Part shown: one piece after another, positions 1-9,487 of the stretch | Layout of the letters: each line of letters starts with the position of its first letter | How positions within the stretch are numbered: the first letter of the stretch is position 1 | Program-made: the position numbers and the translations under genes | The notes under the pieces: model-generated | The model's input: only the letters and a program-made list of their open reading frames with translations | Told to the model about the DNA's origin: nothing | The model's database searches: none | Assembly (NCBI GenBank): GCA_017390475.1 | Contig: JAFPBO010000036.1 | Span: forward strand, 29,471 to 93,470 | Source: Loktanella sp. | GTDB taxonomy: Bacteria; Pseudomonadota; Alphaproteobacteria; Rhodobacterales; Rhodobacteraceae | Reading direction: 5' to 3' | DNA length: 64,000 nt

Positions 1-735
1 CCCGCAAACAAGCAGCTGTATACGGACCAGACAGTCTATTCTGTCATGGTGAATGGCGACGCGGCCGAGATTTACAATGCCGACGGTACATTGCGTTTCG
101 ATAATCCGCAGACGGTCGAGGCTTACCGTTTCTATAACGACATGTTGCAATATTCGCCGCCGGATGCCCCTTCCTGGACCTGGGGTGAGGCTGAAGCCTG
201 TTTTGCATCGCAGGCTTGCGGTATGATCATGCAATTCTCGGTCATTTCAACCTATGAAACCCAGGCTGGTGGCGATGCAGATGATCTGGGTGTGGCACCT
301 ATCCCGTCGCAGTCCGGTGATGAGCATAATGCCATCGCCTATGCCAATGCCGTTATGCTTCTGAGCCGCGATGAGGAAAAGACTGAAGCGTCGAAAACCT
401 TTGTACGCTGGTTGTTGCAGCCTGAAAACTATGGACGGTTTCTGAATATGGAACCCGGCCTGTTCATGCCAGTCACCGCCGATGGGGCCGAGGCAGAAAG
501 TTTCTGGTCTGATCCGATTGTCGAAAAATACCGCAGCCAGATCGAAACGGTGATCGACAATTCGCAAAATGGGATGTTGTTCGGTTTCACCTCTGGGCGC
601 GTTTTCCCGGCAATCGGTGCGATTTCGGCGCAGAACGTGCTGGCAGAGACGCTGCAGACCGTTGCGATTTCCGGCGTTGATCCGGCGCAGGCCGTGGCTG
701 ATGGGCAGACCCGGATGCAGCAGCTGACCGAATGA
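1..735 (+). CDS. ABC sugar transporter substrate-binding protein (5'-truncated by window edge)
   Basis: Periplasmic solute-binding protein of a carbohydrate ABC importer (family 1 binding protein fold). The frame is open from base 1, so the N-terminus and signal peptide lie outside the window; about 244 C-terminal residues are present. They carry the usual C-lobe pattern: a region resembling the GxAAM segment (here CGMIMQFSV), then LGVAPIPS, then AYANAVMLLSRDEEKTEASKT, as in binding proteins for di- and oligosaccharides. The first permease gene follows 19 bp downstream. Because nagB and nagA end the operon, the likely ligand is GlcNAc, a chito-oligosaccharide or another amino sugar; that is inference from context. 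Confidence 0.85.
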   Translation, partial: PANKQLYTDQTVYSVMVNGDAAEIYNADGTLRFDNPQTVEAYRFYNDMLQYSPPDAPSWTWGEAEACFASQACGMIMQFSVISTYETQAGGDADDLGVAPIPSQSGDEHNAIAYANAVMLLSRDEEKTEASKTFVRWLLQPENYGRFLNMEPGLFMPVTADGAEAESFWSDPIVEKYRSQIETVIDNSQNGMLFGFTSGRVFPAIGAISAQNVLAETLQTVAISGVDPAQAVADGQTRMQQLTE

Positions 736-754
736 ACTGATCGGAGCCGGGGCC

Positions 755-1633
755 ATGAAATCGCCAAAGAATATCCTTCCTTTTGCATTCATCGCCCCGG
801 CCATTTTGTTCCTGTCGGCGCTGCTGATCTGGCCATTGGTGCAGGCGGTCATTCTGTCGCTGCAGGATGTCCGGTCTGTCGGCACATCAGGCAGCTGGGT
901 TGGACTGGCCAATTACCGCAAGCTGTTGACCAGTCCGATGTTCTGGGATTCCGCCTGGCTTAGCCTGGTGTGGGTTCTGACCAATGCCGTCTTGCAGACG
1001 CTGCTGGCGCTGGGGGCCGCATTGGCGCTGAACCAGTCCTTCCCCGGAGTGCGGATCGCCCGGACCTGGATCGTGCTGACATGGATCATTCCGACTGTCG
1101 TCGTGGTGATGATCTGGCGCTGGCTGTTTTCGACATCTGGCGGCATCGTTATTCCGGTGCTGATGCAGACCGGGGTGATTGATCAGCCGGTTGGCTTTTT
1201 CGCGCAGCCCAACATGGCTTTTGCCACGCTGGTATTCATCAATTCATGGCGGTGGTTTCCGTTCATCACCCTGATGATGCTGGCGGGGCTGACCCGGATC
1301 CCGCGTGATCTGTATGAGGCGGCGCGGATTGATGGGGCAGGCGCGTGGAAACGGTTCACGCGGATCACCTGGCCGCTGCTGGCACCGACGCTGGGTGTCT
1401 TGCTGGTGATCGGCACATTGCTGAGCTTCAATGTCTTTGACATCATCTGGCTGTTGACCGCTGGCGGTCCGGCAGGTGGCAGCCGCACCCTGCCGGTCTT
1501 GATCTATGAAACCGCGTTCAAATCTTACCGGATGTCCGAAGCCGCGGCGATTGCGGTGATGGCAACCCTGTTCCTGATGGCCTTTGCGGTGATCGCGACC
1601 CGCTGGCTGGCCCGTCCGCCGGAGGCAAGATGA
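755..1633 (+). CDS. ABC sugar transporter permease, MalF/UgpA type
   Basis: Inner-membrane subunit of a carbohydrate ABC importer, 292 residues, about six hydrophobic segments starting with an N-terminal one near residues 9-31. The cytoplasmic EAA loop that docks on the ATPase is visible near residues 187-205 (YEAARIDGAGAWKRF). An AGG-type ribosome site is weak. Its stop overlaps the next permease start by four bases (ATGA), so the two are translationally coupled, as expected for a heterodimeric channel. Substrate is inferred as an amino sugar from the downstream nag genes. Confidence 0.92.
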   Translation: MKSPKNILPFAFIAPAILFLSALLIWPLVQAVILSLQDVRSVGTSGSWVGLANYRKLLTSPMFWDSAWLSLVWVLTNAVLQTLLALGAALALNQSFPGVRIARTWIVLTWIIPTVVVVMIWRWLFSTSGGIVIPVLMQTGVIDQPVGFFAQPNMAFATLVFINSWRWFPFITLMMLAGLTRIPRDLYEAARIDGAGAWKRFTRITWPLLAPTLGVLLVIGTLLSFNVFDIIWLLTAGGPAGGSRTLPVLIYETAFKSYRMSEAAAIAVMATLFLMAFAVIATRWLARPPEAR

Positions 1634-2457
1634 AACGTCCCTTGCGCTGGAACCTGATACTTGTCGCGGTGCTGCTGTTGCTGGTCGCGCTGATTGCGCT
1701 GCCGTTCTGGTTCGTGCTGACCGGATCGATCAAAGCTCCCGCCGAGATCATTGCCCGCGAACCCACGCTGGTGCCGCAAAGCTTTACGCTGGAACATTAT
1801 GTCAAGCTGCTGGCCGCATCCGACTATCCGCTTTACATGATGAACAGTCTTATCGTGGCCTCTGTGTCGACAGTGCTGACGCTGGCCCTGGCGATCCCGG
1901 CGGGCTATGCATTTTTTCGCATGTCCTTTCGCGGTCGCGAGACATTGTATCGCGCGATCCTGTTGGCCTATGCGTTTCCATCCATCGTGATCCTGATCCC
2001 GTTGTTCGGGATTTTTGCCAAACTTGGGCTGGTGGACAGCCGTGTTGCGCTGGTGCTGGTGAATGTGGCGTTTTCGCTACCTTTTGCGATCTGGCTGCTG
2101 CGGTCGTTTTTCGCAGGTATTCCTACCGAGATTGAAGAGGCCGCGCGGCTGGATGGCGGTGCCCCGTTCACGGTGCTGCGTCGGATCATGATCCCACTGG
2201 CGGCACCGGGCATTGCCGCCGTCGCGGTCTTTGCCTTCGTCACCGCCTGGACGGAATATGTTTTTGCCTCGGTGATGATCCTGTCGGATGCGAAACGTAC
2301 TGTGCCGGTCGGGTTTTCGGGGATCATTGGGCAATATCAGATCGACTGGGGTTTGCTTTTGGCGGGGGCAAGCCTGTCGATCCTGCCAGTGGTGATCCTG
2401 TTTGCCTTTGTCGGGCGCTGGTTTGTGGCAGGGTTGACCGAGGGCGCAGTGAAATGA
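1630..2457 (+). CDS. ABC sugar transporter permease, MalG/UgpE type
   Basis: Second inner-membrane subunit of the same importer, 275 residues. It has an N-terminal membrane segment (about residues 9-31), the MalG-like PSFTLEHY-type segment after it, and the EAA loop near residues 158-175 (IEEAARLDGGAPF). It starts inside the stop of the first permease and is followed 12 bp later by the ATPase gene. Length and order (binding protein, MalF-type, MalG-type, ATPase) match the standard CUT1 arrangement. Confidence 0.92.
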   Translation: MKRPLRWNLILVAVLLLLVALIALPFWFVLTGSIKAPAEIIAREPTLVPQSFTLEHYVKLLAASDYPLYMMNSLIVASVSTVLTLALAIPAGYAFFRMSFRGRETLYRAILLAYAFPSIVILIPLFGIFAKLGLVDSRVALVLVNVAFSLPFAIWLLRSFFAGIPTEIEEAARLDGGAPFTVLRRIMIPLAAPGIAAVAVFAFVTAWTEYVFASVMILSDAKRTVPVGFSGIIGQYQIDWGLLLAGASLSILPVVILFAFVGRWFVAGLTEGAVK

Positions 2458-2469
2458 GAAAGGTCCAAG

Positions 2470-3558
2470 ATGGGTAACGTGACATTGCGCGGCTTGCGCA
2501 AATCCTTTGACAAAACCGAAGTGATCCCGCCATTGGATCTGTCGATCAATCCGGGTGAATTCGTCGTTTTTGTCGGACCGTCGGGCTGTGGTAAATCCAC
2601 CTTGCTGCGGTTGATTGCGGGGCTGGAGGCACCGTCCGGTGGCACGATAGAGATTGCCGGACGCGATGTCACAACAGCTGAACCCGCCGACCGGGGGCTG
2701 GCGATGGTGTTCCAGACCTATGCGCTTTATCCGCATATGAATGTGGCCGACAATATGGCCTTTGGGCTGGAAATGGCCAAGGTGCCCAAAGCCGGGCGCG
2801 ATGCTGCCGTGCAGCGGGCCGCCGAAATCTTGCAGATTACCGACCTGTTGCACCGCAAACCGCGCGAGTTGTCCGGGGGGCAGCGGCAACGTGTGGCGAT
2901 TGGCCGTGCCATCGTGCGTGAACCGGTGCTGTTCCTGTTCGACGAACCTTTGTCAAATCTTGATGCCGAATTACGGGTGCAGATGCGGCTTGAGATCGCC
3001 CGCCTGCATGCACGGCTGGCAGCGACGATGATCTATGTCACCCACGACCAGACCGAAGCGATGACCATGGCTGACCGGATCGTGGTGCTGCGCAAAGGGC
3101 TGATTGAACAGGTCGGTCGCCCGGCTGATCTGTACCGTGACCCCGACAATATTTTCGTCGCCGGTTTCATCGGCAGCCCGCGGATGAATTTTCTGCCTGC
3201 ACGGATCACTGGATATGGTTCGGACGACACTGCGCTGGTCGATGTGCCACGACTGGGCCTGACCGGGCTTTCGGTACCGCTGCGCCATGTCGGAAAGGAC
3301 CTGCCTGCCGATGTCACGCTTGGCTTGCGGCCCGAAGATTTCATGACCCCCGCCGAGGGCGATCAGCAGCTTGCGCTGACGGCGCAGGTTGTCGAAAATC
3401 TGGGCGGGACGGTCTATATCTATGCAGATGTCGGCGGTGATGATCCCGTCGTGGCCGAAGTGCCGCGCCGTGAACTGCCCGCGGTCGGCGACAATGTTCC
3501 GGTCGGGGTGCGCGGCGCGGATTGTTTCGTTTTCGGTGCGGATGGGGCCCGGCTCTGA
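2470..3558 (+). CDS. ABC sugar transporter ATP-binding protein, UgpC/MsmK type
   Basis: Cytoplasmic ATPase, 362 residues, the usual length for this family. Walker A is GPSGCGKST at residues 36-44, the signature is LSGGQRQRV, Walker B is LFLFDEPLSNLD and the switch histidine is in YVTHDQTEA. The C-terminal third is the regulatory TOBE-type region with the LGLRPEDF motif typical of MalK/UgpC. It overlaps nagB by one base (TGATG), placing transport and catabolism in one transcript. Confidence 0.93.
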   Translation: MGNVTLRGLRKSFDKTEVIPPLDLSINPGEFVVFVGPSGCGKSTLLRLIAGLEAPSGGTIEIAGRDVTTAEPADRGLAMVFQTYALYPHMNVADNMAFGLEMAKVPKAGRDAAVQRAAEILQITDLLHRKPRELSGGQRQRVAIGRAIVREPVLFLFDEPLSNLDAELRVQMRLEIARLHARLAATMIYVTHDQTEAMTMADRIVVLRKGLIEQVGRPADLYRDPDNIFVAGFIGSPRMNFLPARITGYGSDDTALVDVPRLGLTGLSVPLRHVGKDLPADVTLGLRPEDFMTPAEGDQQLALTAQVVENLGGTVYIYADVGGDDPVVAEVPRRELPAVGDNVPVGVRGADCFVFGADGARL

Positions 3559-4337
3559 TGCGCGTATTGATCTGCGAAGATGGGGCAGCGGCGGCGCAAC
3601 GCACGGCTGATATCCTGTGCGCCAGTGTTGCCAACCGGCCTGATGCTGTGCTTGGGCTTGCTACCGGTGGCACGATGGAACCTGTCTATGCTGTATTGCG
3701 CAACCGGATCGCGGCGGGTTCGCTGGATCTGTCGGGTGTGACCACATTCAACCTTGATGAATATGTCGGCCTGGCTGTGACCCATCCGCAAAGTTACCGC
3801 GCGACGATGCAGCGGCTGTTGTTTGATGCCGCAGGATTACCCCCGGCCCGCTGTCACTTGCCTGACGGCAGCGCCGCCGACCCGGTCGCAGAGGCGCGGG
3901 CTTATGAGGCGGCGATCGAGGCGGCGGGCGGGATTGACCTGCAATTGCTGGGTATCGGACATAACGGCCATATCGGATTTAACGAACCGACATCCAGCCT
4001 TGGGTCGCGCACGAGGGTGAAAACCCTGACCGGGGAAACCCGCCGTGCCAATGCACGGTTCTTTGGCCCGGATGAGGAGGCACCGCAATTCGCCATCACC
4101 ATGGGGATCAAAACGGTACTGGAAACCCGTGCCTGTGTCCTGCTGGCGACCGGGCCGAGAAAAGCTGCGGTCGTGGCCGCCGCCATCGAGGGGCCGCTGG
4201 CCGCTGCCTGCCCGGCCTCGGCGCTGCAATTGCACCCCCAGGCGACATTCGTCCTTGATCCTGCAGCGGCGGCAGGGCTTAAGCTGCGCGATTATTACGA
4301 AACGGTGCATCCCGGCGGCGGCGAGGCCCGACTGTGA
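3558..4337 (+). CDS. nagB: glucosamine-6-phosphate deaminase
   Basis: Converts glucosamine 6-phosphate to fructose 6-phosphate plus ammonia (EC 3.5.99.6). I place the start at the ATG that overlaps the ABC ATPase stop, giving 259 residues; a further upstream start would add residues encoded inside the ATPase gene. Family motifs are clear: GLATGGTMEPVY near the N-terminus, TTFNLDEYVGL carrying the catalytic Asp, LLGIGHNGHIGFNEP with the Asn/His/Glu relay (an Asn at the usual Asp position of some homologues), and LLATGPRKA. It overlaps nagA by four bases. It acts after NagA in amino-sugar breakdown. Confidence 0.93.
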   Translation: MRVLICEDGAAAAQRTADILCASVANRPDAVLGLATGGTMEPVYAVLRNRIAAGSLDLSGVTTFNLDEYVGLAVTHPQSYRATMQRLLFDAAGLPPARCHLPDGSAADPVAEARAYEAAIEAAGGIDLQLLGIGHNGHIGFNEPTSSLGSRTRVKTLTGETRRANARFFGPDEEAPQFAITMGIKTVLETRACVLLATGPRKAAVVAAAIEGPLAAACPASALQLHPQATFVLDPAAAAGLKLRDYYETVHPGGGEARL

Positions 4338-5461
4338 CCGTCCGTTTCATTCATGCAGATGTCCTTTACGATGGTAGCGGGGCTGCGCCGCGCCGCGATT
4401 GTCTGATTGAAATCCGCGAGGGACGTATCCGCAGCGTAACCCGTGCTGCCGCACCGAAAGGCGCAAGGCGGGTCGAGATTGCGGCCCCCGGCTTTATTGA
4501 TCTGCAGATCAACGGTGCCGCTGACGTTCAGTTCAATGACGACCCTTCGGTCGCGGCGCTGACCCGGATCGCGGAAGGGGCCCGCCGGGGTGGCACGACT
4601 CATCTGTTGCCAACCTTCATCACCGCAGCGGATGACGCCTATCGTCAGGCGCTGCATGCTGTGCGCGAGGCGCTGGCGCAAAAAGTGCCGGGCGTACTGG
4701 GCCTACATCTTGAAGGGCCGTTCCTATCGCCACACCGGCCAGGCATTCACCCGGCAGCCGCCATTCGCCCTGCAACGGCGACCGATCTTGCCGCGCTGGA
4801 ACAGGCGGACATTCCGCTGCTGCTGACACTGGCCCCAGAAGAACACCCCGCCGGGACGGTTCAGCGGCTGACGGACGCGGGGGTGGTGGTTTTTGTCGGC
4901 CATAGCGTGGCGACCGCACAAGAGTTGAACGCCGCAGTTGCAGAAGGCCTGCGCGGGGTCACCCATCTATGGAATGCAATGCCGCCGCCACAGGGCCGGG
5001 CACCCGGGATCGTCGGCCGGGTGCTGACACATCCGCAATTATTCGCGGGGATCATCGCCGATGGATACCATGTCGATCCGCTGAACCTAACCCTCGCCGC
5101 CAGAATGATGCCTGACCGGTTGTTTCTTGTCAGCGATGCAATGCGGACATTTGCAGGCAAGGTCACGGCGTTTGATCTGATGGGCACCGATGTCAGGCTT
5201 TGTGATGGCAGGCTGACAGGGCCTGACGGAACGCTTGCCGGTGCGCATCTGGGGATGGATCAGGCGGTGCGGGTGATGGTCAAGGCTGCGGGGATCAGCC
5301 CACAAATGGCGCTGATCATGGCGAGCACCACACCGGCGCGGGTTATGGGGCTGGACAGAGAGCTGGGGCGCATTGCGGCTGGGTTTCGCGCCAGCCTGAC
5401 CTTTCTAAGCGCGGATTTCAGGGCGCAGGGTGGCATGGTTGACGGGATCGCCTTTGGCTGA
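4334..5461 (+). CDS. nagA: N-acetylglucosamine-6-phosphate deacetylase
   Basis: Removes the acetyl group from GlcNAc-6-phosphate (EC 3.5.1.25), feeding NagB. 375 residues from a GTG start that overlaps the nagB stop (GTGA). The metal and substrate motifs are visible: HLEGPFLSPHRPGIHPA with the metal Glu, VGHS with a metal His, THLWNAM with the second His, and VSDAM with the catalytic Asp. Last gene of the transporter-nagBA operon. No GlcNAc kinase or NagR-type regulator is seen in the window, so phosphorylation must be done by a gene elsewhere. Confidence 0.93.
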   Translation: MTVRFIHADVLYDGSGAAPRRDCLIEIREGRIRSVTRAAAPKGARRVEIAAPGFIDLQINGAADVQFNDDPSVAALTRIAEGARRGGTTHLLPTFITAADDAYRQALHAVREALAQKVPGVLGLHLEGPFLSPHRPGIHPAAAIRPATATDLAALEQADIPLLLTLAPEEHPAGTVQRLTDAGVVVFVGHSVATAQELNAAVAEGLRGVTHLWNAMPPPQGRAPGIVGRVLTHPQLFAGIIADGYHVDPLNLTLAARMMPDRLFLVSDAMRTFAGKVTAFDLMGTDVRLCDGRLTGPDGTLAGAHLGMDQAVRVMVKAAGISPQMALIMASTTPARVMGLDRELGRIAAGFRASLTFLSADFRAQGGMVDGIAFG

Positions 5462-5796
5462 CGGACATCTGCGGTCGGGGTCCGTGTGGAATTCCCTTGT
5501 TTGGCAGGCGTAGCTGTCCCGGGTCCGGATTTCGGTGCTTTTTCCTTTCGCGGGTTCAGGTCACACCATCCGTTATTTTCCTGCTTTGTTGAAACTGGCC
5601 AGATCATCGGGGCAACTACAAAGGTCGCTAGTGGTTGATGCACCCCACCGCCAAGGGTAATGTTTCCAGGATTTTAGAGCAAAGAGATGGGATGAATAAT
5701 GGCACTTCTCCGGCGATTGGACCGCAGCGGAAACAAGAGTGAAATGTTATTGGCAACGCATAATTTCTATCAAATCCGGATCAACGAGGTGTTGGT
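5462..5796 (+). other. intergenic region between nagA and the FAH-family gene
   Basis: 335 bases without a credible gene. I see no strong hairpin followed by T residues after nagA. The last bases carry a good ribosome site (GAGGT, about ten bases before the next ATG). It probably holds the terminator of the nag operon and the promoter of the sugar-acid gene, but I cannot point to either. Confidence 0.5.
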
Positions 5797-6900
5797 ATGA
5801 ATCTAGATCTTCCTGAGCATGGCACATTTGTGGGTCGGGTTTTGCGCCCTGATATCGGGCCCGCAGTTGTCGTGTTGCGCGACGGCGTGCTGGTCGACAT
5901 TACATGTCGCGATATGCCGACATTGCGTGACCTCATCGAACGGGACGATCCTGTCGGCTTCGTGCGTGAGGCGCAGGGCGAGGCGTTGGATACATCTGAT
6001 GTGACGTTCCTGGCACCTTGCGATTTGCAGGCAGTCAAGGCCGCCGGTGTGACCTTTGCTGCATCCATGGTGGAACGCGTGATCGAAGAGCAAGCCGCAG
6101 GCGATCCGGCGCGAGCGGCGGAGGTGCGTGCCCGCGTCTCGCAGGCAATCGGTGACAGTTTGTCGGGGCTGGTGCCGGGTTCGCCGCAAGCCGCCAAAGC
6201 CAAACGTGCCTTGCAGGCAGAAGGGTTGTGGTCACAATACCTGGAAGTTGGCATTGGCCCAGATGCCGAAGTTTTCACAAAGTGCCAGCCTTTGGCGGCC
6301 GTCGGGCATGGCGCGCAGATCGGGTTGCATCCTGACTCCCACTGGAACAATCCTGAACCCGAAGTTGTGCTGGCGGTCAGCTCTGCCGGAGAAATCAAGG
6401 GTGCTACGCTGGGCAATGATGTCAATCTGCGCGATTTCGAGGGACGTTCAGCCCTGCTGTTGAGCAAAGCCAAGGACAATAACGCATCCTGCGCGATTGG
6501 CCCGATGTTGCGCCTGTTCGACGAGACATACGGCATCGAAGATGTGCGCGATGCAGAGGTGCGACTGCGGGTCGAGGGGGCAGATGGGTTCAGCCTTGAT
6601 GGGGTTTCGTCGATGCGACAGATCAGCCGGGATCCGACGGATATCGTCGCCCAGACGATTGGTCGACATCACCAATACCCTGATGGTTTCATGCTGTTTC
6701 TGGGAACGCTTTTCGCACCGACCCAGGATCGCGATGCACCTTCTGCAGGGTTTACGCATAAGGTCGGCGATATCGTGACGATCAGTGAATCCCGGCTGGG
6801 CAGTCTGCAGAACGTGGTCACACTGTCGACGCAAGCACCTGAATGGGTGTTCGGCACCGGTGCCTTGATGCGAAATCTGGCGACGCGGGACCTGCTTTAG
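5797..6900 (+). CDS. FAH-family 2-keto-3-deoxy-sugar-acid dehydratase, XylX-like
   Basis: 367 residues of the fumarylacetoacetate hydrolase superfamily. The C-terminal two thirds closely resemble what I remember of Caulobacter XylX, the 2-keto-3-deoxy-D-xylonate dehydratase: GLWSQYLEVGIGPDAE, SHWNNPEPEVVL (metal-binding acidic pair), GNDVNLRDFEGRSALLLSKAKDNN, HHQYPDGF and the FTHKVGD segment. The expected reaction makes alpha-ketoglutarate semialdehyde from a 2-keto-3-deoxypentonate. The convergent neighbour is an aldonate dehydratase of the enolase superfamily, which would supply that substrate, so a Weimberg-type pentonate route is likely. No semialdehyde dehydrogenase is in the window. The exact sugar acid (xylonate, arabinonate) is inference. 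Confidence 0.82.
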   Translation: MNLDLPEHGTFVGRVLRPDIGPAVVVLRDGVLVDITCRDMPTLRDLIERDDPVGFVREAQGEALDTSDVTFLAPCDLQAVKAAGVTFAASMVERVIEEQAAGDPARAAEVRARVSQAIGDSLSGLVPGSPQAAKAKRALQAEGLWSQYLEVGIGPDAEVFTKCQPLAAVGHGAQIGLHPDSHWNNPEPEVVLAVSSAGEIKGATLGNDVNLRDFEGRSALLLSKAKDNNASCAIGPMLRLFDETYGIEDVRDAEVRLRVEGADGFSLDGVSSMRQISRDPTDIVAQTIGRHHQYPDGFMLFLGTLFAPTQDRDAPSAGFTHKVGDIVTISESRLGSLQNVVTLSTQAPEWVFGTGALMRNLATRDLL

Positions 6901-6910
6901 TGTTGCGGAC

Positions 6911-6940
6911 GCGCCAAGCCCCCCACCGGGGGCTTGGCGC
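6911..6940. terminator. bidirectional hairpin between convergent genes
   Basis: Perfect 13-bp inverted repeat (GCGCCAAGCCCCC with its complement) around a four-base loop, lying between the convergent FAH-family gene and the aldonate dehydratase gene. There is no clear T-tract on either side, so efficiency as an intrinsic terminator is uncertain, but position and stem strength fit. Confidence 0.75.
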
Positions 6941-6998
6941 AACGGTAGTTTCAGCGTCCGTAACTAGCGGATGTCGGTGTTTGGCAGGTCTGGAACAT

Positions 6999-8171
6999 CT
7001 ACCAGTTGGCAATTGTGCCGTCGGGTAGACGGGCGTCTAGCGCTGGGATGATTTCGGGTTCAAAGGGGTGGCGGGCGGCGGCGGCTTCATTGATTTCGAC
7101 CCCAAATCCGACGCCCTGAGGGATTTCCCAGTGGCCATCCACCAGCCGCATAGGATGCGTGAAAATGTCGTCAAACCAAGGAACAAGGCCGACGGCCTCT
7201 TCCTGGATAACAAAGTTTGGCGTCGCGGCGTCAAAGTGCAATGCGACGGCACCGGCAACCGGGCCCATCGGATTGTGCGGGGCGATCCCCATTTGCGCAG
7301 CTTCCGCAATGGCTGCAATCTTGCGCCCGCCAGTCAGCCCGCCGCAGTGGCTGAGGTCTGGCTGGATATGGGCGACGGCCCGGAGTTCGGCGAGTTCTGC
7401 AAATTCGCGAGGCGTGAACAGCCGTTCGCCAGTGGCTAAGGGGCAATCAACGCGGCGTGCAAGTGCGGCCATGGCCGTCGCGTTGCCCGGTTGGATCGGT
7501 TCTTCGACAAACAAGGGCTGGATCGGCGCTATGACATCAATGTAGGCCTTCGCAACCTCAGGAGAGGCTGGCCGGCCGTGAAAGTCGGTCATGATTGCGA
7601 CATCCGGTCCGACCCGTTCGCGCACAGCATGGGCGAGCTTTTCGACGTGCAGAATATCAGGCAGTGGTGCGTCGTAGCCCGAGTAGGGCACAAAACCCAG
7701 TTTGACGGCACCATATCCCATCTCGACCGTTTCTTGGACGGCGTCGCAGAAGGCGGTGATATCCGCTGTCCCCACCTGCGCGCCGATCTGCGCGCGGCGC
7801 AGATGTGTGTAGACCCTGACCTTGTCGCGTACCTGCCCGCCCAGCAATTGCCATACCGGCACGCCCAGATCCTTGGCCTTGATGTCCCAAAGCGCCTGAT
7901 CAATGGCTGAGACAGCCGTCATCCCGATTGACCCTAGCGGCCAGAAGCTGAACTTCGTTAATTTGCCGAAAATATGTTCGATCCTGCGCGGGTCTTCACC
8001 CACAGCGAATTGCGCCAGATCCTCAATCGCACCAAGCACAGCACGGGTCTTCCACTCCAGGGTTGCCTCGCCCCAGCCATGCAGGCCGGGCTGATCGGTC
8101 TGGACTTTGACGAAGATCCAGTTCCGGTGAATGGCATTCACGACGACCGTAGTGATAGCAGTGATTTTCAT
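6999..8171 (-). CDS. enolase-superfamily aldonate dehydratase (galactonate dehydratase-like)
   Basis: 390 residues of the mandelate racemase subgroup. The three metal ligands are Asp196 (in TDFHGR), Glu223 (in FVEEP) and Glu249 (in ATGERL); the paired catalytic histidines are His198 and His299 (APHNPMGP). This arrangement, with DFHGR and PDLSHCGG, is that of D-galactonate dehydratase DgoD. In this context it would dehydrate an imported aldonate to a 2-keto-3-deoxy acid. It is the last gene of an operon with the TRAP transporter, 41 bp after dctM. DgoD itself acts on a hexonate, while the nearby XylX-like gene points to a pentonate; specificity cannot be read from sequence. Confidence 0.85.
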   Translation of the reverse strand: MKITAITTVVVNAIHRNWIFVKVQTDQPGLHGWGEATLEWKTRAVLGAIEDLAQFAVGEDPRRIEHIFGKLTKFSFWPLGSIGMTAVSAIDQALWDIKAKDLGVPVWQLLGGQVRDKVRVYTHLRRAQIGAQVGTADITAFCDAVQETVEMGYGAVKLGFVPYSGYDAPLPDILHVEKLAHAVRERVGPDVAIMTDFHGRPASPEVAKAYIDVIAPIQPLFVEEPIQPGNATAMAALARRVDCPLATGERLFTPREFAELAELRAVAHIQPDLSHCGGLTGGRKIAAIAEAAQMGIAPHNPMGPVAGAVALHFDAATPNFVIQEEAVGLVPWFDDIFTHPMRLVDGHWEIPQGVGFGVEINEAAAARHPFEPEIIPALDARLPDGTIANW

Positions 8172-8212
8172 GGTCAGTTCTTACCTTGGTTATGTCCGGC
8201 GCGGTCGGGACA

Positions 8213-9487
8213 TCAGTTTAAAAGATTGGGCAAATAGCTGGAAATCCCGGGGATCAGACAAATCAGCCCAATGACCACAAGCTGGGCCAGTAGAAACGGG
8301 ATCAATGCGCGGATCAACGGGAAGAGCCGGACGTTTCCGACACGCATCATGACAAAAAGCACAACCCCGACTGGCGGCGTCACCAGCCCCATGGCGAGGG
8401 TCAGCATGATCACCATGCTGGCCTGCATCGGATCAATGCCCAGCTGATAGACGACGGGCATCAGGATCGGCGCGAAGATCAGGATTGCCGCTCCGATGTC
8501 AAGGAACGTGCCCAGTATCAGCATCAAACCCGCCACAGCGAACAAGAACAGCAAGGGATTTTGCTGAAAGATGCCCGCTGCTGACGACACCCAGGATGCA
8601 ATTCCCAGAAGGTTAAGCGCATAGGACAAGATCGTCGCTGCGGCGACCAGTAAATAGATCGTCGCCGAGGTGCGTGCCGCTCGCAGGAAGGCAAGCCACA
8701 GGCCTTTCATATCCATCACCCTGAATACGAAGACAGACAGGAAAATCGCATAAGCGACTGCGACGCCGCCCCCTTCTGTTGCGGTGTAGATACCAGCCAG
8801 CATGCCGCCGATGATGATCACCGGTAGGGTCAGGACTGCGATACCTTCGATGATCATTCTGGGTATGCCACTGCGGTCGATGGCCATGCGTCGCGGTTTT
8901 GGGACCCGCTTGCGCAGGGCGTCTATGGCGACGACGGCGGCACAGGCACCGCCCAGTAGCAGGCCGGGCAGAATGCCTGCAAGAAACAGGTCAATCACCG
9001 ACAACCCCGTCACAGCGGCCATGATGATGGCAAGCCCGGATGGTGGGATGATCGGGCCCACGATTGACGACGCAGCTGTCACGGCGGCGGAATATTCTTT
9101 GGTATAGCCTTCCTTGGGCATTTCCTCGGTGAAGACGCGCCCCAAGGCGGCCGCATCAGCGACTGCCGATCCCGAGATACCGGCAAACAGGACCGAGGTG
9201 CCGATATTGGCAAATGCCGTGCCGCCACGTAGCCAGCTTGTCATGGCTGAGGCGATCGAGATCAGTCGGGCGGTGATGCCGCCCTGGCTCATGATCTCTG
9301 CGGCGAGGATGTAAAACGGCACAGCCAGAAAGACGAATGAATCCACACCGGTAAAGAGCCGTGTCGCGGTGACGGACAGCGGGATACCGGTCATCCAGAC
9401 ACCGAGCATTCCGGCAAGTCCGATGGCGAAAGCGACGGGGATGCCGATGAACAAAAGTCCCAGGCCAAGAATTGCAACCCAGATCAT
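8213..9487 (-). CDS. TRAP transporter large permease subunit (DctM)
   Basis: 424 residues, about twelve hydrophobic segments, the sodium-coupled transport subunit of a tripartite ATP-independent importer. Family hallmarks include the N-terminal FIGIPVAFAIGLAG, GISGSAVADAAALG, SSIVGPIIPPSG and the GLVTPPVGVVLF segment near the C-terminus. The start overlaps the dctQ stop (ATGA). Being upstream of the aldonate dehydratase, it is expected to bring in a sugar acid. Confidence 0.93.
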   Translation of the reverse strand: MIWVAILGLGLLFIGIPVAFAIGLAGMLGVWMTGIPLSVTATRLFTGVDSFVFLAVPFYILAAEIMSQGGITARLISIASAMTSWLRGGTAFANIGTSVLFAGISGSAVADAAALGRVFTEEMPKEGYTKEYSAAVTAASSIVGPIIPPSGLAIIMAAVTGLSVIDLFLAGILPGLLLGGACAAVVAIDALRKRVPKPRRMAIDRSGIPRMIIEGIAVLTLPVIIIGGMLAGIYTATEGGGVAVAYAIFLSVFVFRVMDMKGLWLAFLRAARTSATIYLLVAAATILSYALNLLGIASWVSSAAGIFQQNPLLFLFAVAGLMLILGTFLDIGAAILIFAPILMPVVYQLGIDPMQASMVIMLTLAMGLVTPPVGVVLFVMMRVGNVRLFPLIRALIPFLLAQLVVIGLICLIPGISSYLPNLLN